This document shows positions 37,143 through 46,255 of a DNA stretch of 64,000 bases, one piece after another. Origin of the DNA: Veillonella magna DSM 19857 (GTDB lineage Bacteria > Bacillota > Negativicutes > Veillonellales > Veillonellaceae); contig NZ_KE386795.1 in NCBI RefSeq assembly GCF_000428745.1, positions 394,692 through 458,691 of the forward strand. The letters run 5' to 3'. The notes beneath the pieces were generated by a model that was not told the DNA's origin, made no database searches, and saw only the letters and a list, made by a program, of their open reading frames with translations. Both the position numbers and the translations under genes were made by a program. How positions within the stretch are numbered: position 1 is the first letter of the stretch; each line of letters opens with the position of its first letter.

Positions 37143-38102
37143 TCAGCTGCGTGCGAGCTTATAACACAAAGAAGCCCCAAAGGCCACACCCGTTGCATTA
37201 TCGGAGCTATACTTTGCCTCCGCCAGACGAAGCATAACCTTATGTCTCTTACAGGTGTCTTCTATAACCGATCGCAGGTAAGCATTAGACATAACACCGC
37301 CAACGGCGATAAGTCGATTCGCCGGTTTTTGTTGCCAGTGATATTCCAGCATCTTAGCCAAGGACTGTCCTATACATGTAAAAATGCCTTTCGCCAATAC
37401 CGCCGAATTTACACCACGCTCAATGCGTCTCATAGCTTCACTGCAAGGGCCGCCAAAACTGATGCGACCTTCTTTGACAGCTACCGGTAGTCGTTCTTCA
37501 CTGTCTGCGGTCTCTGCCAAGCGCTCCAATGCCGGACCTGCCGGAAAGGACAAGCCCAATGCCACACCTACGCGATCGACGAATTGACCGCCGTGTAAAT
37601 CCATGGTACCGCCACACAATGTAGTTTCCATCGTCCCGTCAGACTGCGGTATACAATATATAAGTTCTGTTGTGCCGCCGGATACATGTAATCCGTAAAA
37701 AGGTTCATCTCCTATCTCACCATCTAAACGCAAAGCTGCCAGCATATGATTTTCCTGATGTGAGAACGTGTATAGCGGACAAGACAGCAGCGTACTCAGC
37801 GTGCGCCCCTGTCCGTAACCGACAAGAAATGCCGGCATGTAAGATCCTTCTTCACGACGCGGAAACGCACTGACCCCGACAGCCGCAACAGGACCGGGAA
37901 TTGTTAAACTCTCTATAAGTTCGGGAAGCGCACGGGTATGCTGAAATACCATGTTTGATTGCTGTAATCCCCGCGCCCCCGGTTTGACCGATAATAAACG
38001 CCTAGATTCGCTGACAATAGTTCCCTCTTCATCAACGACAGCACAAGACGTAGTATAGCAACTGGTATCAATGCCGAGAAAATAGGCTTTCTCTTTTTCC
38101 AT
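37143..38102 (-). CDS. Kae1/TsaD-like protein (paralogue of the tRNA t6A enzyme)
   Basis: The 319 aa protein has the ASKHA fold of TsaD: FLGIDTSCYTTSCAVVDEEG at the start, YTFSHQENHMLAALRL with two histidines in the metal-binding HxxxH position, GLHVSGGTTELIY, and LIAVGGVMSNAYLRS. It is shorter and more diverged than true TsaD (which is usually near 340 aa and has VNHxxxH). Bacillota commonly carry this paralogue of unknown role; the true tsaD is probably elsewhere. It lies between nusB and xseA. Confidence 0.8.
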   Translation of the reverse strand: MEKEKAYFLGIDTSCYTTSCAVVDEEGTIVSESRRLLSVKPGARGLQQSNMVFQHTRALPELIESLTIPGPVAAVGVSAFPRREEGSYMPAFLVGYGQGRTLSTLLSCPLYTFSHQENHMLAALRLDGEIGDEPFYGLHVSGGTTELIYCIPQSDGTMETTLCGGTMDLHGGQFVDRVGVALGLSFPAGPALERLAETADSEERLPVAVKEGRISFGGPCSEAMRRIERGVNSAVLAKGIFTCIGQSLAKMLEYHWQQKPANRLIAVGGVMSNAYLRSVIEDTCKRHKVMLRLAEAKYSSDNATGVAFGASLCYKLARS

Positions 38103-38115
38103 TGTCCTATGCCTC

Positions 38116-38523
38116 CTATCGCTGTTCCTTTGCTACAGCATCAAGAACGGCATGGATAAATTTATACGTATTTTCACCGGCATATTCTTTGGCCAGTGTT
38201 ACCGCCTCGTTAATAACAATACCCGGTGCCAGCTTTTCGTCGGACATTGTCATTTCCCAAATCGCCATGCGCAAAATATTTCTGTCCACACCGGCTAATC
38301 GTTCTACCTTGCGTTTTGCCGAATGTGCCTGAATCACGGCATCAATATCCGCCAATGAAGATCGCACTCCTTCAATCAATGTCTGTGCATAGTTCTTGTC
38401 TAAATTTTCTTCAACTTCGCCTTCAGGAAACTGAATTCTGGTTGCGCCTTCATGAAATTCCAAAGCATATAAATTTTGAAATGCATATAAACGCGCCTGA
38501 TGGCGATTATTCTTCTGTTTCAT
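38116..38523 (-). CDS. nusB: Transcription antitermination factor NusB
   Basis: NusB binds boxA RNA with NusE in rRNA antitermination. The start MKQKNNRHQARLYAFQNLYA at 38523 follows AAGGAGTCTCTCG. The 135 aa helical protein has the late block EKLAPGIVINEAVTLAKEYA and TYKFIHAVLDAVA. It overlaps the upstream Asp23 gene by 17 bases, as in the amaP/asp23-nusB neighbourhoods of Bacillota. Confidence 0.94.
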   Translation of the reverse strand: MKQKNNRHQARLYAFQNLYALEFHEGATRIQFPEGEVEENLDKNYAQTLIEGVRSSLADIDAVIQAHSAKRKVERLAGVDRNILRMAIWEMTMSDEKLAPGIVINEAVTLAKEYAGENTYKFIHAVLDAVAKEQR

Positions 38524-38920
38524 CGAGAGACTCCTTATCTGCGTCAACCACTTTCTCTTCACCTTGTACGTAAATATTTTCAAAATGTACATCAACTCGT
38601 ACATTGTCCAAATCGAGCATAAGCTTCATTTGTTCGCGTATGGTACTGCGTAATTCACGAGCCATATCCCCCATTTTGGTGCCGTACCAAACATTGATAT
38701 AAATATTGATCTCCAGACATTCTTTTTTATGTTTTACATTCATTCCGGCAATACGTTTTTGACCGAAATTTTTGGATAACTCATCCATAACACCATCATA
38801 AAAACGACTGCTCATAGAATGAAATCCCGGTGTTCCCGCAATAGCACGCCAAGCAATGTCTAAAATCACCGCATCGGATATTTCTACACGATTGCTTTCA
38901 TTCGTTGCTTCCTTCTCCAT
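38507..38920 (-). CDS. Asp23/Gls24-family envelope stress protein (first paralogue)
   Basis: The 137 aa protein starts MEKEATNESNRVEISDAVIL (AGGAGGTACATC before). DIAWRAIAGTPGFHSMSS and EINIYINVWYGTKMGDMARE match the Asp23/YloU beta-sheet domain. Members are linked to cell-envelope homeostasis; their precise role is uncertain. It lies between a second Asp23 gene and nusB. Confidence 0.88.
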   Translation of the reverse strand: MEKEATNESNRVEISDAVILDIAWRAIAGTPGFHSMSSRFYDGVMDELSKNFGQKRIAGMNVKHKKECLEINIYINVWYGTKMGDMARELRSTIREQMKLMLDLDNVRVDVHFENIYVQGEEKVVDADKESLDETEE

Positions 38921-39317
38921 GATGTACCTCCTTCGCACCACCTGTAGCAGTTACGACTTCATCTTCAAAGATAATTCCTTGAATAAATACGTTGACTCCG
39001 TCTACCGGTGTTTCCGTATCTTCCTCAATACCGGATTTTACATGTTCCTGCAATCGCAACGCTAAATCCGGAATGCGATAACCATAGTGTACGATAACAT
39101 ACAAATCTACCGTCAGACGTCCTTCGTCGGAAAGCTCGATATGAACGCCTTCATCATCGTTTTTGATACCTACTAAGCTAGCAATACCATCACCGATAGT
39201 ACTGCTCATGCCTGCAATACCACGTACCTCTTTTGCTTTTATAGCTGCCAAGGCACTGTAAATATCTTCACTGATTTTAGTCAATCCTTCGAAAAACTCT
39301 TTTTTTTCTTCTGCCAT
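38898..39317 (-). CDS. Asp23/Gls24-family envelope stress protein (second paralogue)
   Basis: The 139 aa protein has EVRGIAGMSSTIGDGIASLV and VDLYVIVHYGYRIPDLALRL, the Asp23 core with a longer N-terminus. It overlaps the next Asp23 gene by 23 bases. The pair suggests a two-member envelope-stress module in front of nusB. Confidence 0.88.
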   Translation of the reverse strand: MAEEKKEFFEGLTKISEDIYSALAAIKAKEVRGIAGMSSTIGDGIASLVGIKNDDEGVHIELSDEGRLTVDLYVIVHYGYRIPDLALRLQEHVKSGIEEDTETPVDGVNVFIQGIIFEDEVVTATGGAKEVHHGEGSNE

Positions 39318-39335
39318 AACGCGTCCTCCAGATAG

Positions 39336-39381
39336 AAAAAAGCATTTGTCCTAGGCGAAGTACCGGAGACAAATGCTTTTT
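39336..39381 (-). terminator. Intrinsic terminator after efp
   Basis: AAAAAGCATTTGTC pairs with GACAAATGCTTTTT around a 17-base loop, with a T run on the minus strand. It sits between efp and the Asp23-nusB group. Confidence 0.88.
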
Positions 39382-39390
39382 ATATTACGA

Positions 39391-39948
39391 TTATGCACGT
39401 TCGATGTACTGGCCGGTTCTGGTGTCAATACGAAGCACATCATCCACTTCAATAAAGAGCGGAACTTTTACAACGTAGCCTGTTTCGAGTTTAGCCGGTT
39501 TGTTACCGCCTGTAGCCGTATCGCCACGGATACCCGGGTCGGTTTCAACAACACGAAGTTCTACTGCTACCGGCAAGTCGATACCGATAACGATGCCTTG
39601 GAAGAACATAATTGTAGCTTCCATGTTTTCGAGCAAGAAGTTTTTAGCGTCGCCTAACTGTTCTTCGTTCAATTCAATCTGATCGTAGGTTTCGTTATCC
39701 ATGAACGTATAAGCACCATCTGCTTCATAGAGGTACTGCATGCGACGACGATCCACATGTGCCTTCGGCACTTTTTCACCGGCATTGAAGGTACGTTCTA
39801 CTACAGCACCGGTCTGCAGGTTCTTCAATTTACAACGAACAAAGGCTGCCCCTTTACCCGGTTTAACGTGTTGGAAGTCAACTACCTGCCATACGTTACC
39901 ATCGAGTTCGATAGTCACACCTGGACGAAAATCATTACTGGAAATCAT
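39391..39948 (-). CDS. efp: Elongation factor P
   Basis: EF-P relieves ribosome stalling at polyproline. The 185 aa three-domain protein shows [20 protein letters not shown], the loop [17 protein letters not shown] with the Lys that is modified in many species, and the C-terminal signature [20 protein letters not shown]. No modification genes were seen in the window. The gene follows the Xaa-Pro peptidase gene, the usual pairing. Confidence 0.97.
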   Translation of the reverse strand: MISSNDFRPGVTIELDGNVWQVVDFQHVKPGKGAAFVRCKLKNLQTGAVVERTFNAGEKVPKAHVDRRRMQYLYEADGAYTFMDNETYDQIELNEEQLGDAKNFLLENMEATIMFFQGIVIGIDLPVAVELRVVETDPGIRGDTATGGNKPAKLETGYVVKVPLFIEVDDVLRIDTRTGQYIERA

Positions 39949-39962
39949 TTAAATCCCTCCGT

Positions 39963-41033
39963 TTAAACATCTAGTTCTATTAATTCCTTCGGGGTCTTTG
40001 TGAGAATCTCACAGCCCTCGTTGGTAACGATAACACTATCTTCTATGCGAAGACCGATTTCACCTGGAATATATACGCCAGGTTCAATCGTAACAACCAT
40101 CCCCGGTTCCAATACTGAATCCGAACGCGGTGACGCCACCGGTTGTTCGTGAATATCTAAACCTACACCATGACCGGTGCCGTGCTCAAAATAGGAACCG
40201 TACCCGGCTTCAGCAATACTATCCCGGCAAATGGCATCCAATGCCTTGCCTGTCAGTCCCGGCTTTACGGCGGCAACACCTTTCTTCTGAGCGGTCAGAA
40301 CAATATCATATAACTTCTTTTGAAGATCGGATGCGTTTCCCATTACAATGGTTCTAGTAATATCCGAGTGATATCCCTTATATACAGCACCGAAATCAAA
40401 GGTAACAAAGTCACCTTCTTCGATAACCTTATCCGATGCCACGCCGTGGGGCATACAGGAACGCTTTCCCGAAGCAACAATCGTTGCAAAGGATGGTTCC
40501 GATGAACCGCGAACCAGCATTTCCTTTTCTAAAATAATACGGGCTTCGTTTTCCGTCATACCCGGACGTAATTGTGTCAGCAATACAGCAAAGGCTTCAT
40601 CGGCAATTTCTGCGGCGCGCCGCATGAGTCCCAATTCATCTTCCCTCTTTACCGCACGCAGTGCAGCAAGCTTGGCAGATGCAAAGCTTGTACCATCTAG
40701 CTTTCCTGCTATCGCCGTATATGTATCAACCGGAACGTAGTCACCTTCAAAGACGCATGTCTTCAGCGAAATACCTTCTTCATCAACTACCTGCCGTAGG
40801 CTGTCCCATACGGTGGTGCTATATTGAATAACCGTATATCCTTCACATTGCTCTTTTGCTTGTTCCGTATAACGACTATCCGTGAATATATATGCCTGTA
40901 CAGGCGTTACAAACGCAACTGCCGTGGTTCCGCTAAAACCGGCAAAATAGTTTAAATTTGTCGGACTTAGGAGTAACACACCGTCATAGGCATTGCTGCG
41001 CAAAAACGCTTGCAAGCGTGTCAATCCATTCAT
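39963..41033 (-). CDS. M24-family Xaa-Pro aminopeptidase/dipeptidase
   Basis: The 356 aa protein has a creatinase-like N-terminal domain (about 1-125) and the pita-bread metallopeptidase domain. The five metal ligands are visible: two Asp in FDFGAVYKGYHSDITRT, His in HGTGHGVGLDIHEQP, Glu in VVTIEPGVYIPG and Glu in GLRIEDSVIVT. It cleaves peptides at proline. It is directly upstream of efp, the common Bacillota arrangement. Confidence 0.94.
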   Translation of the reverse strand: MNGLTRLQAFLRSNAYDGVLLLSPTNLNYFAGFSGTTAVAFVTPVQAYIFTDSRYTEQAKEQCEGYTVIQYSTTVWDSLRQVVDEEGISLKTCVFEGDYVPVDTYTAIAGKLDGTSFASAKLAALRAVKREDELGLMRRAAEIADEAFAVLLTQLRPGMTENEARIILEKEMLVRGSSEPSFATIVASGKRSCMPHGVASDKVIEEGDFVTFDFGAVYKGYHSDITRTIVMGNASDLQKKLYDIVLTAQKKGVAAVKPGLTGKALDAICRDSIAEAGYGSYFEHGTGHGVGLDIHEQPVASPRSDSVLEPGMVVTIEPGVYIPGEIGLRIEDSVIVTNEGCEILTKTPKELIELDV

Positions 41034-41112
41034 GTCAAACTCCTTTTAGTCATAAATTCACTTTATAATACCACAATTTTATACATTTGACTACATAAAA
41101 TAGTGTATGAAT

Positions 41113-41814
41113 TTACAGACTGATATTGAACTGGCTTATCTCTTCTTCCGTAAGAAAGTCGTATTGGCCGACTTCTTCAATACCTGACAACGTAATCGTT
41201 CCTACCGATAAGCGTTTGAGATAGGTAATCGTCCCTCCAGCAGCGCCTATCATCCGCTTCACTTGATGATATTTTCCTTCTTCCACTGTGATGCGTCCCC
41301 TATTGTCATCCAGCAACGTAATCTCTGCAGGCTTACATATCGTACCGTCCCCCAATGTGATTCCTGTCCTAATTCTATGGAGTCCTTCCTCACTGAGTAT
41401 CCCTTCATATGTAAAGGCATACACTTTGGGAACCGACTTGCGTCCGTTAATTACTTTATGTCCCCACTGACCATCATTGGTAAGAAGCAACAGCCCTTCC
41501 GTATCCTTATCAAGACGTCCAACAGGAACAACCCCCATAGATGCGTATTCTTGCGGCAGAATATCCATCACTGTCGGTCGCGAATCCTTTACAGCCGTGA
41601 TGTAACCGGCGGGCTTGTGCAATTTAACGTAATATATTGTCTGCGAAGAAACAGGCTCACCATTGACGGCCACACAATCCTTCTCGGGATCAATCGCCGT
41701 TTCTTTAGCAGTGACTACGACATTATTCACCGTAACCACGCCTTGTTTTAACAGGCGATGCACTTCTTTACGACTTCCCCGTCCCTTATTAGCCAACCAC
41801 TTATCAATTCGCAT
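41113..41814 (-). CDS. Pseudouridine synthase, RsuA/RluB family
   Basis: The 233 aa protein has an N-terminal S4 domain (MRIDKWLANKGRGSRKEVHR) and a catalytic domain with PVGRLDKDTEGLLLLTNDG, in which the Asp is the nucleophile, and YHQVKRMIGAAGG. It modifies a uridine in rRNA, probably 16S like RsuA, but the exact site cannot be told from sequence. Confidence 0.9.
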   Translation of the reverse strand: MRIDKWLANKGRGSRKEVHRLLKQGVVTVNNVVVTAKETAIDPEKDCVAVNGEPVSSQTIYYVKLHKPAGYITAVKDSRPTVMDILPQEYASMGVVPVGRLDKDTEGLLLLTNDGQWGHKVINGRKSVPKVYAFTYEGILSEEGLHRIRTGITLGDGTICKPAEITLLDDNRGRITVEEGKYHQVKRMIGAAGGTITYLKRLSVGTITLSGIEEVGQYDFLTEEEISQFNISL

Positions 41815-41834
41815 ATTTCTTGTACCTCTACATT

Positions 41835-42470
41835 TTACCCGATTGTAACATTTGCCAAATGCTTCGTATCATTTAGCAGGCTTAGCGTATTGTGGTCATT
41901 TTCTGTTAAACCGTAAAAATCAACGCGACTAATCGAAGTATTGCCCTGGCTTAGATTCCATGCATAGTGAAGCGATAGATTTAACATTTTACAGATAAGT
42001 GTTCTGTTCGTACCGCCGTGAGCTACGACGAGAATAGTCTCTCCGTCGGTGGCCTTTTCCATTTCATCCTCTAAAGCACTCCATGCACGATGCTGAACTT
42101 CAAAGAAGGATTCTCCCCCGGAAATTTTAACTTTTTCCGGACTGCAATACATGGTGTGTACCGCTTCCGGCCAGCGTGCCTGAATTTCATCGTAAGTCAA
42201 TCCTTCCCAATGGCCGAAGTTGATTTCACGTAATCGTGCATCGACGGTAAACGGGATGTCCCGATTGCCAAGAATCGCTTCCGCTGTTACCTTTGCCCGT
42301 GACAAATCACTGCAAATAATACGGTCTATATGAATATCAGCCATTGCTTCAGCACATGCCTTTGCCTGGGCAATGCCTACTTCACTCAAAGGGATGTCCG
42401 TATTCCCCTGATATCGTCCAATCGAATTCCATTCAGTCTGTCCATGTCGTACTAAATAAATTGTGTTCAT
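41835..42470 (-). CDS. cobC: Alpha-ribazole phosphatase / histidine phosphatase
   Basis: The phosphoglycerate-mutase-like fold is shown by IYLVRHGQTEWNSIGRYQGN (catalytic His), LREINFGHWEGLTYDE and ILVVAHGGTNRTLICKM (second His). Position at the end of the cobalamin-loop operon supports dephosphorylation of alpha-ribazole phosphate or the final cobalamin phosphate. The start MNTIYLV at 42470 follows AAGGAGTTTGCCT. It overlaps the cobD-like gene by 38 bases. Confidence 0.85.
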   Translation of the reverse strand: MNTIYLVRHGQTEWNSIGRYQGNTDIPLSEVGIAQAKACAEAMADIHIDRIICSDLSRAKVTAEAILGNRDIPFTVDARLREINFGHWEGLTYDEIQARWPEAVHTMYCSPEKVKISGGESFFEVQHRAWSALEDEMEKATDGETILVVAHGGTNRTLICKMLNLSLHYAWNLSQGNTSISRVDFYGLTENDHNTLSLLNDTKHLANVTIG

Positions 42471-43572
42471 AGGCAAACTCCTTTATATAATGAATGAGTA
42501 AATTATTAGCATCTCTGTCCTTAACGGCCACTCGAAACCATCCCGTCCCGAGTCCTTCATACGCAGCACAATCGCGTATAAGTACCGCTTTGTCGGCCAG
42601 ATACTCTATTATATCATAGATGGGCGGTGTTGTGGGCAGCCAGCGGCAAAGCATGAAGTTAACACTGGGGTGACTCGTTTTAATAAAAGGAAAGGCATTG
42701 AATGCATCATGCAAATATTCTTTTTCAGTCATTACTGTGGTACGCGATAATTCTTGATAGCGTGTGTCCAGTAATGCTGCCTGTCCGTAACATTGTGCCA
42801 AATGATTCACCGACCAAGCGGGGATATAGGATGTCAGCTCATCACGATGTGCCCGGCCGCCATAAAAAAGCATACCCAAGCGCAAGCCCGGTATAGCATA
42901 AAATTTTGTCAACGAATGCAATACCACCAGTTGCGGCTGCGTAGTAATATACGATCGCATAGATGTGCTACTATCGGTAAATTCTATAAATGACTCATCC
43001 ACCATAATCAAGCTGTTTGTCTTAGTCGCTGCTTTTGCTAAGCGTAGTACTTCTTCCGGTTGTACCAAGCTTCCGTCCGGATTGTTTGGGTTACCTAAAA
43101 ATACAATCACCGGCTCCCTTTCTTCCGTCAGTTGTTTTTCCAGGTACTCGTAGTCCGGCGTAAATCGATAGCCTTGCTTGCAGCTTTCTTTTTTCATGGC
43201 ATACCCGACAACAGTCAGTCCCGCTGTACCGGCGGCTTCACGGTATTCCGAAAAACCGGGTTCCGGCACATAAGCTTTCCGCAAAGTATGAAGTCGTGTC
43301 AGCGCATATAAAAGCTCTGCTGCACCGTTACCGAAATAAATCATATCCGCCGACACACCAAATACGTTGGCAGCCACACGGCGCAATGATTCCTCGCCCG
43401 GATCGGGATAGTGAATACAACCATCAACCCCTGCGAGCAATGCTTCTTTGGCAACAGCACTCATTCCCAACGGATTGATATTGGCACTGAAGTCAACAAC
43501 GGACGACGGTACAATACCCTTGGCCGCAGCAAATTTATAAATATTACCGCCGTGTATGTTTTTTCTTTCCAT
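42433..43572 (-). CDS. cobD: Threonine-phosphate decarboxylase
   Basis: This PLP enzyme makes (R)-1-amino-2-propanol phosphate, the linker of the cobalamin nucleotide loop. The 379 aa fold-type I protein has VDFSANINPLGMSAVAKEAL, VIFLGNPNNPDGSLVQPEEV, and the PLP lysine in LHSLTKFYAIPGLRLGMLF. The start MERKNIHGGNIYKFA at 43572 follows GAGGAGGCAAGG. The histidinol-phosphate aminotransferase family is close, but the cobalamin context and the N-terminal HGGN favour CobD. Confidence 0.9.
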   Translation of the reverse strand: MERKNIHGGNIYKFAAAKGIVPSSVVDFSANINPLGMSAVAKEALLAGVDGCIHYPDPGEESLRRVAANVFGVSADMIYFGNGAAELLYALTRLHTLRKAYVPEPGFSEYREAAGTAGLTVVGYAMKKESCKQGYRFTPDYEYLEKQLTEEREPVIVFLGNPNNPDGSLVQPEEVLRLAKAATKTNSLIMVDESFIEFTDSSTSMRSYITTQPQLVVLHSLTKFYAIPGLRLGMLFYGGRAHRDELTSYIPAWSVNHLAQCYGQAALLDTRYQELSRTTVMTEKEYLHDAFNAFPFIKTSHPSVNFMLCRWLPTTPPIYDIIEYLADKAVLIRDCAAYEGLGTGWFRVAVKDRDANNLLIHYIKEFAYEHNLFSTTWTD

Positions 43573-43595
43573 CCTTGCCTCCTCAAAAGCCATGT

Positions 43596-44474
43596 TTAAC
43601 GTTTCATAAATGTAATACCTTCATTTGTCGTCTCTACGGTATCCAAGTAACGCACATGAGGTACGGTTGCTTTCACTTCGGCAATGCATGCCTCTTCACC
43701 GCTGAAATCAATGGGAAACAGCAGTCCGATAATAGTTCCGCTATGTGCAATAATCGTACCTACACTATGGAATTGATCGCCGATTTCATGTAAAGTGTAT
43801 AAGCTTTGCTTAGGTAAAATACGCTGATTGGCAAACGAACTGATAGTGGCCGCTTGTCCGATAAGGGAGATATCGTGCATAGCTATTCCCTCTTTAAAGA
43901 GATGGAGTGCTTCTTTTATAAGCTCTTCTTTTTCGGCAATTAAAGTACGCAAATCAGCGCGGGCATTAAAAGTCAATGTGTCCACGCTGCCCCCTTCATC
44001 AAAAATAATAATTTTCAGCGGCGGACAATGCCCTAACGGATTTGCCATCGTACCGTGAATATAGTCAAACTGAACAATCCCCGGATAAAAGGAAGCATCA
44101 CTGGGTTCGATTGATAAGCAAATCGTCGCAAGCTCATCTAATGTCAACCGATGTCCATGTGCTAACCCGGTTGCCATAGCCGTAGCACCAATATCGGCAC
44201 TGCTGGAAGCCATTCCTTTTCCCTGGGGAATTTCAGATCGTGTATATACGGAATGGCCCGAAACAACGGGAACACGAAGCAAATCGAGAACCCTCTTTCG
44301 AGCCAATGCCGCTTTTGGTTGTAACGAACAAAACATATGGGGGAACGGCTGTGCTACCTTACTGATAGCATACGAATACCGATTAATCGGGCAGGTCACC
44401 AAAAAAGGGTGTCCATCGATAGAACCTTGAATAAATTCACCACAGGTTCCGGGGGCACGCACAAAATAGGCCAT
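43596..44474 (-). CDS. pduX: L-threonine kinase (PduX-like GHMP kinase)
   Basis: The 292 aa GHMP kinase has RAPGTCGEFIQGSIDG at the N-terminus and the phosphate loop EIPQGKGMASSSADIGATAM. It would make threonine phosphate for the decarboxylase encoded next to it, so both steps from threonine to the aminopropanol linker are together. The 23-base gap and gene order support one operon. Confidence 0.88.
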   Translation of the reverse strand: MAYFVRAPGTCGEFIQGSIDGHPFLVTCPINRYSYAISKVAQPFPHMFCSLQPKAALARKRVLDLLRVPVVSGHSVYTRSEIPQGKGMASSSADIGATAMATGLAHGHRLTLDELATICLSIEPSDASFYPGIVQFDYIHGTMANPLGHCPPLKIIIFDEGGSVDTLTFNARADLRTLIAEKEELIKEALHLFKEGIAMHDISLIGQAATISSFANQRILPKQSLYTLHEIGDQFHSVGTIIAHSGTIIGLLFPIDFSGEEACIAEVKATVPHVRYLDTVETTNEGITFMKR

Positions 44475-44525
44475 ACCTCTTTCCTCCTATTTATTACTAT
44501 ACATCATTTACTCTTAATCGCCTTA

Positions 44526-45281
44526 CTACGATGCGAAGGGTCCACCAACAGCTATTAATACTACAGCGATAAAGAGTAATATAATTTCCGTTGATTCTAC
44601 AACAAAACCGTAGGTATCACCGGTAACACCGCCTAAATGCTTAGAAATATATGCATTTAAAATAAGATTTATACCTATCGTCAATCCTAGAAACAAGACA
44701 TAATCCCACGTAAAGAGAAATGTTGGTAGCAATGCAAATATCGTTGCCACCAACAATGTGTATGATGGTGAATATACGGCAAAGGCCTTTCCCATTCCTT
44801 CCGGCCGGGCATAGCGGAACAGACGAATGCTGAGTACCAAAGAATAACGGCTGAGTATAGGCATACAAAGCAATACCGGTATCATACTTTCCGCCGGAAT
44901 ATGCGTTAATAGCTGCCATTTTAAAGCTGTCAGGAACACAAAGCCGACCACACCGTTGGATCCGACACGACTATCTTTCATAATCTCCAGTTTACGTTCT
45001 CGATCCCTTCCAGAAAACAAACCATCACAGGTATCCATAAATCCGTCCGCATGAAGACCACCGGTAAACAAAAACTCAAATACAACCAACAGCAATGCCA
45101 TCAATGACGGATCCAGACAGCCCCCCAACAGCATATATACCAAAGCCATGCAGCCACCGATAACGGCGCCAACCCAAGGAAAAAACAGTACGCTGCGGCC
45201 AAAGCTTTCCATAGTCCATTCCGTTTGATTTACTAATTTTAGACGCGTCAAAAATTGAAGGCCTATAAAAAATGCATTCAT
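44526..45281 (-). CDS. cobS: Adenosylcobinamide-GDP ribazoletransferase (cobalamin synthase)
   Basis: This membrane enzyme joins adenosylcobinamide-GDP and alpha-ribazole. The 251 aa protein has about six hydrophobic segments and the signature FTGGLHADGFMDTCDGLFSG, followed by DSRVGSNGVVGF. The start MNAFFIGLQFLTRLKL at 45281 overlaps cbiB by 4 bases. Confidence 0.95.
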   Translation of the reverse strand: MNAFFIGLQFLTRLKLVNQTEWTMESFGRSVLFFPWVGAVIGGCMALVYMLLGGCLDPSLMALLLVVFEFLFTGGLHADGFMDTCDGLFSGRDRERKLEIMKDSRVGSNGVVGFVFLTALKWQLLTHIPAESMIPVLLCMPILSRYSLVLSIRLFRYARPEGMGKAFAVYSPSYTLLVATIFALLPTFLFTWDYVLFLGLTIGINLILNAYISKHLGGVTGDTYGFVVESTEIILLFIAVVLIAVGGPFAS

Positions 45282-46255
45282 ATCATCACCACTACTCTTG
45301 AAATTATCGTAGCCGTAATCACGGCCAATATCGTGCAAATATACATCATGCCGATTGTCTTCTTAATGTGAATACCGCGCATGGGAATATCCGCATCTCC
45401 CATATATGCGCGGAATGTCATGGTATCACCATATTTATTAAAACCACCTAAACGTATATGAAGTGCTCCGGCCACCGGTGCTTCTGCGTAGCCGCCGTTA
45501 GGGCTTGGATGCTTGGCTGCATCACGCTTAGCAATACGCCACGCATTTTTCGCATCATGTCCCGTAATCAATGCAGCGACCAAGTATAAAAATAAAGTAA
45601 TCCGCGCCGGAATAAAGTTAACTACATCATCGAATCGTGCAGCAGCTCTACCAAAATACAAATATCTTTCATTCTTGTATCCCAGCATAGAGTCCATCGT
45701 GTTAGCCGTCCGATAGAATAAGGCTCCCAAAGGGCCGAAGAACCCGAAAAACAACAGTGGAGATACAATACCATCCACGGTATTTTCCGCAATCGTCTCG
45801 ATAGTAGCTCGCGTAATCTCACTTTCGTCAAGTTCCGTCGTATCGCGCCCCACTATCCAGCCTACACGCTGACGTGCTTTAGCTAATTGTTTACGTGCCA
45901 ACAAACCGGCCAACTCGGCACCGGCCTCCGCCAATGAACGAGGGCTAATGGTAATGTACACAATGAGTATTTCCAATACATAGGCAACCCAGAAATGAAT
46001 AGAGCCGGCCAACATTAGCAGCAAAAGGGCGACGCCTGTTACCGTAATCAGCGTAAGTATAACTGTAGCCCCTCCGCACAGTAATTTACGCTCCGGCGAA
46101 TCTTCTGCATGGTATAACAGCTTCTCGTAAAAACTAATAACGCGTCCGATAAGAACAACGGGATGCCACGAGGACCGAGGATCGCCGACAAGACAATCCA
46201 ACAAGAATGCCCACAAAGGAATAAAATAGTAGGCATTAATTGTAAACCACTCCAT
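45278..46255 (-). CDS. cbiB: Adenosylcobinamide-phosphate synthase
   Basis: CbiB attaches aminopropanol phosphate to cobyric acid at the membrane. The 325 aa protein has hydrophobic segments and the motifs LLDCLVGDPRSSWHPVVLIG, ETIAENTVDGIVSPLLFFGF, and KHPSPNGGYAEAPVAGAL. It follows cobQ with a one-base stop/start overlap. Confidence 0.95.
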   Translation of the reverse strand: MEWFTINAYYFIPLWAFLLDCLVGDPRSSWHPVVLIGRVISFYEKLLYHAEDSPERKLLCGGATVILTLITVTGVALLLLMLAGSIHFWVAYVLEILIVYITISPRSLAEAGAELAGLLARKQLAKARQRVGWIVGRDTTELDESEITRATIETIAENTVDGIVSPLLFFGFFGPLGALFYRTANTMDSMLGYKNERYLYFGRAAARFDDVVNFIPARITLFLYLVAALITGHDAKNAWRIAKRDAAKHPSPNGGYAEAPVAGALHIRLGGFNKYGDTMTFRAYMGDADIPMRGIHIKKTIGMMYICTILAVITATIISRVVVMI

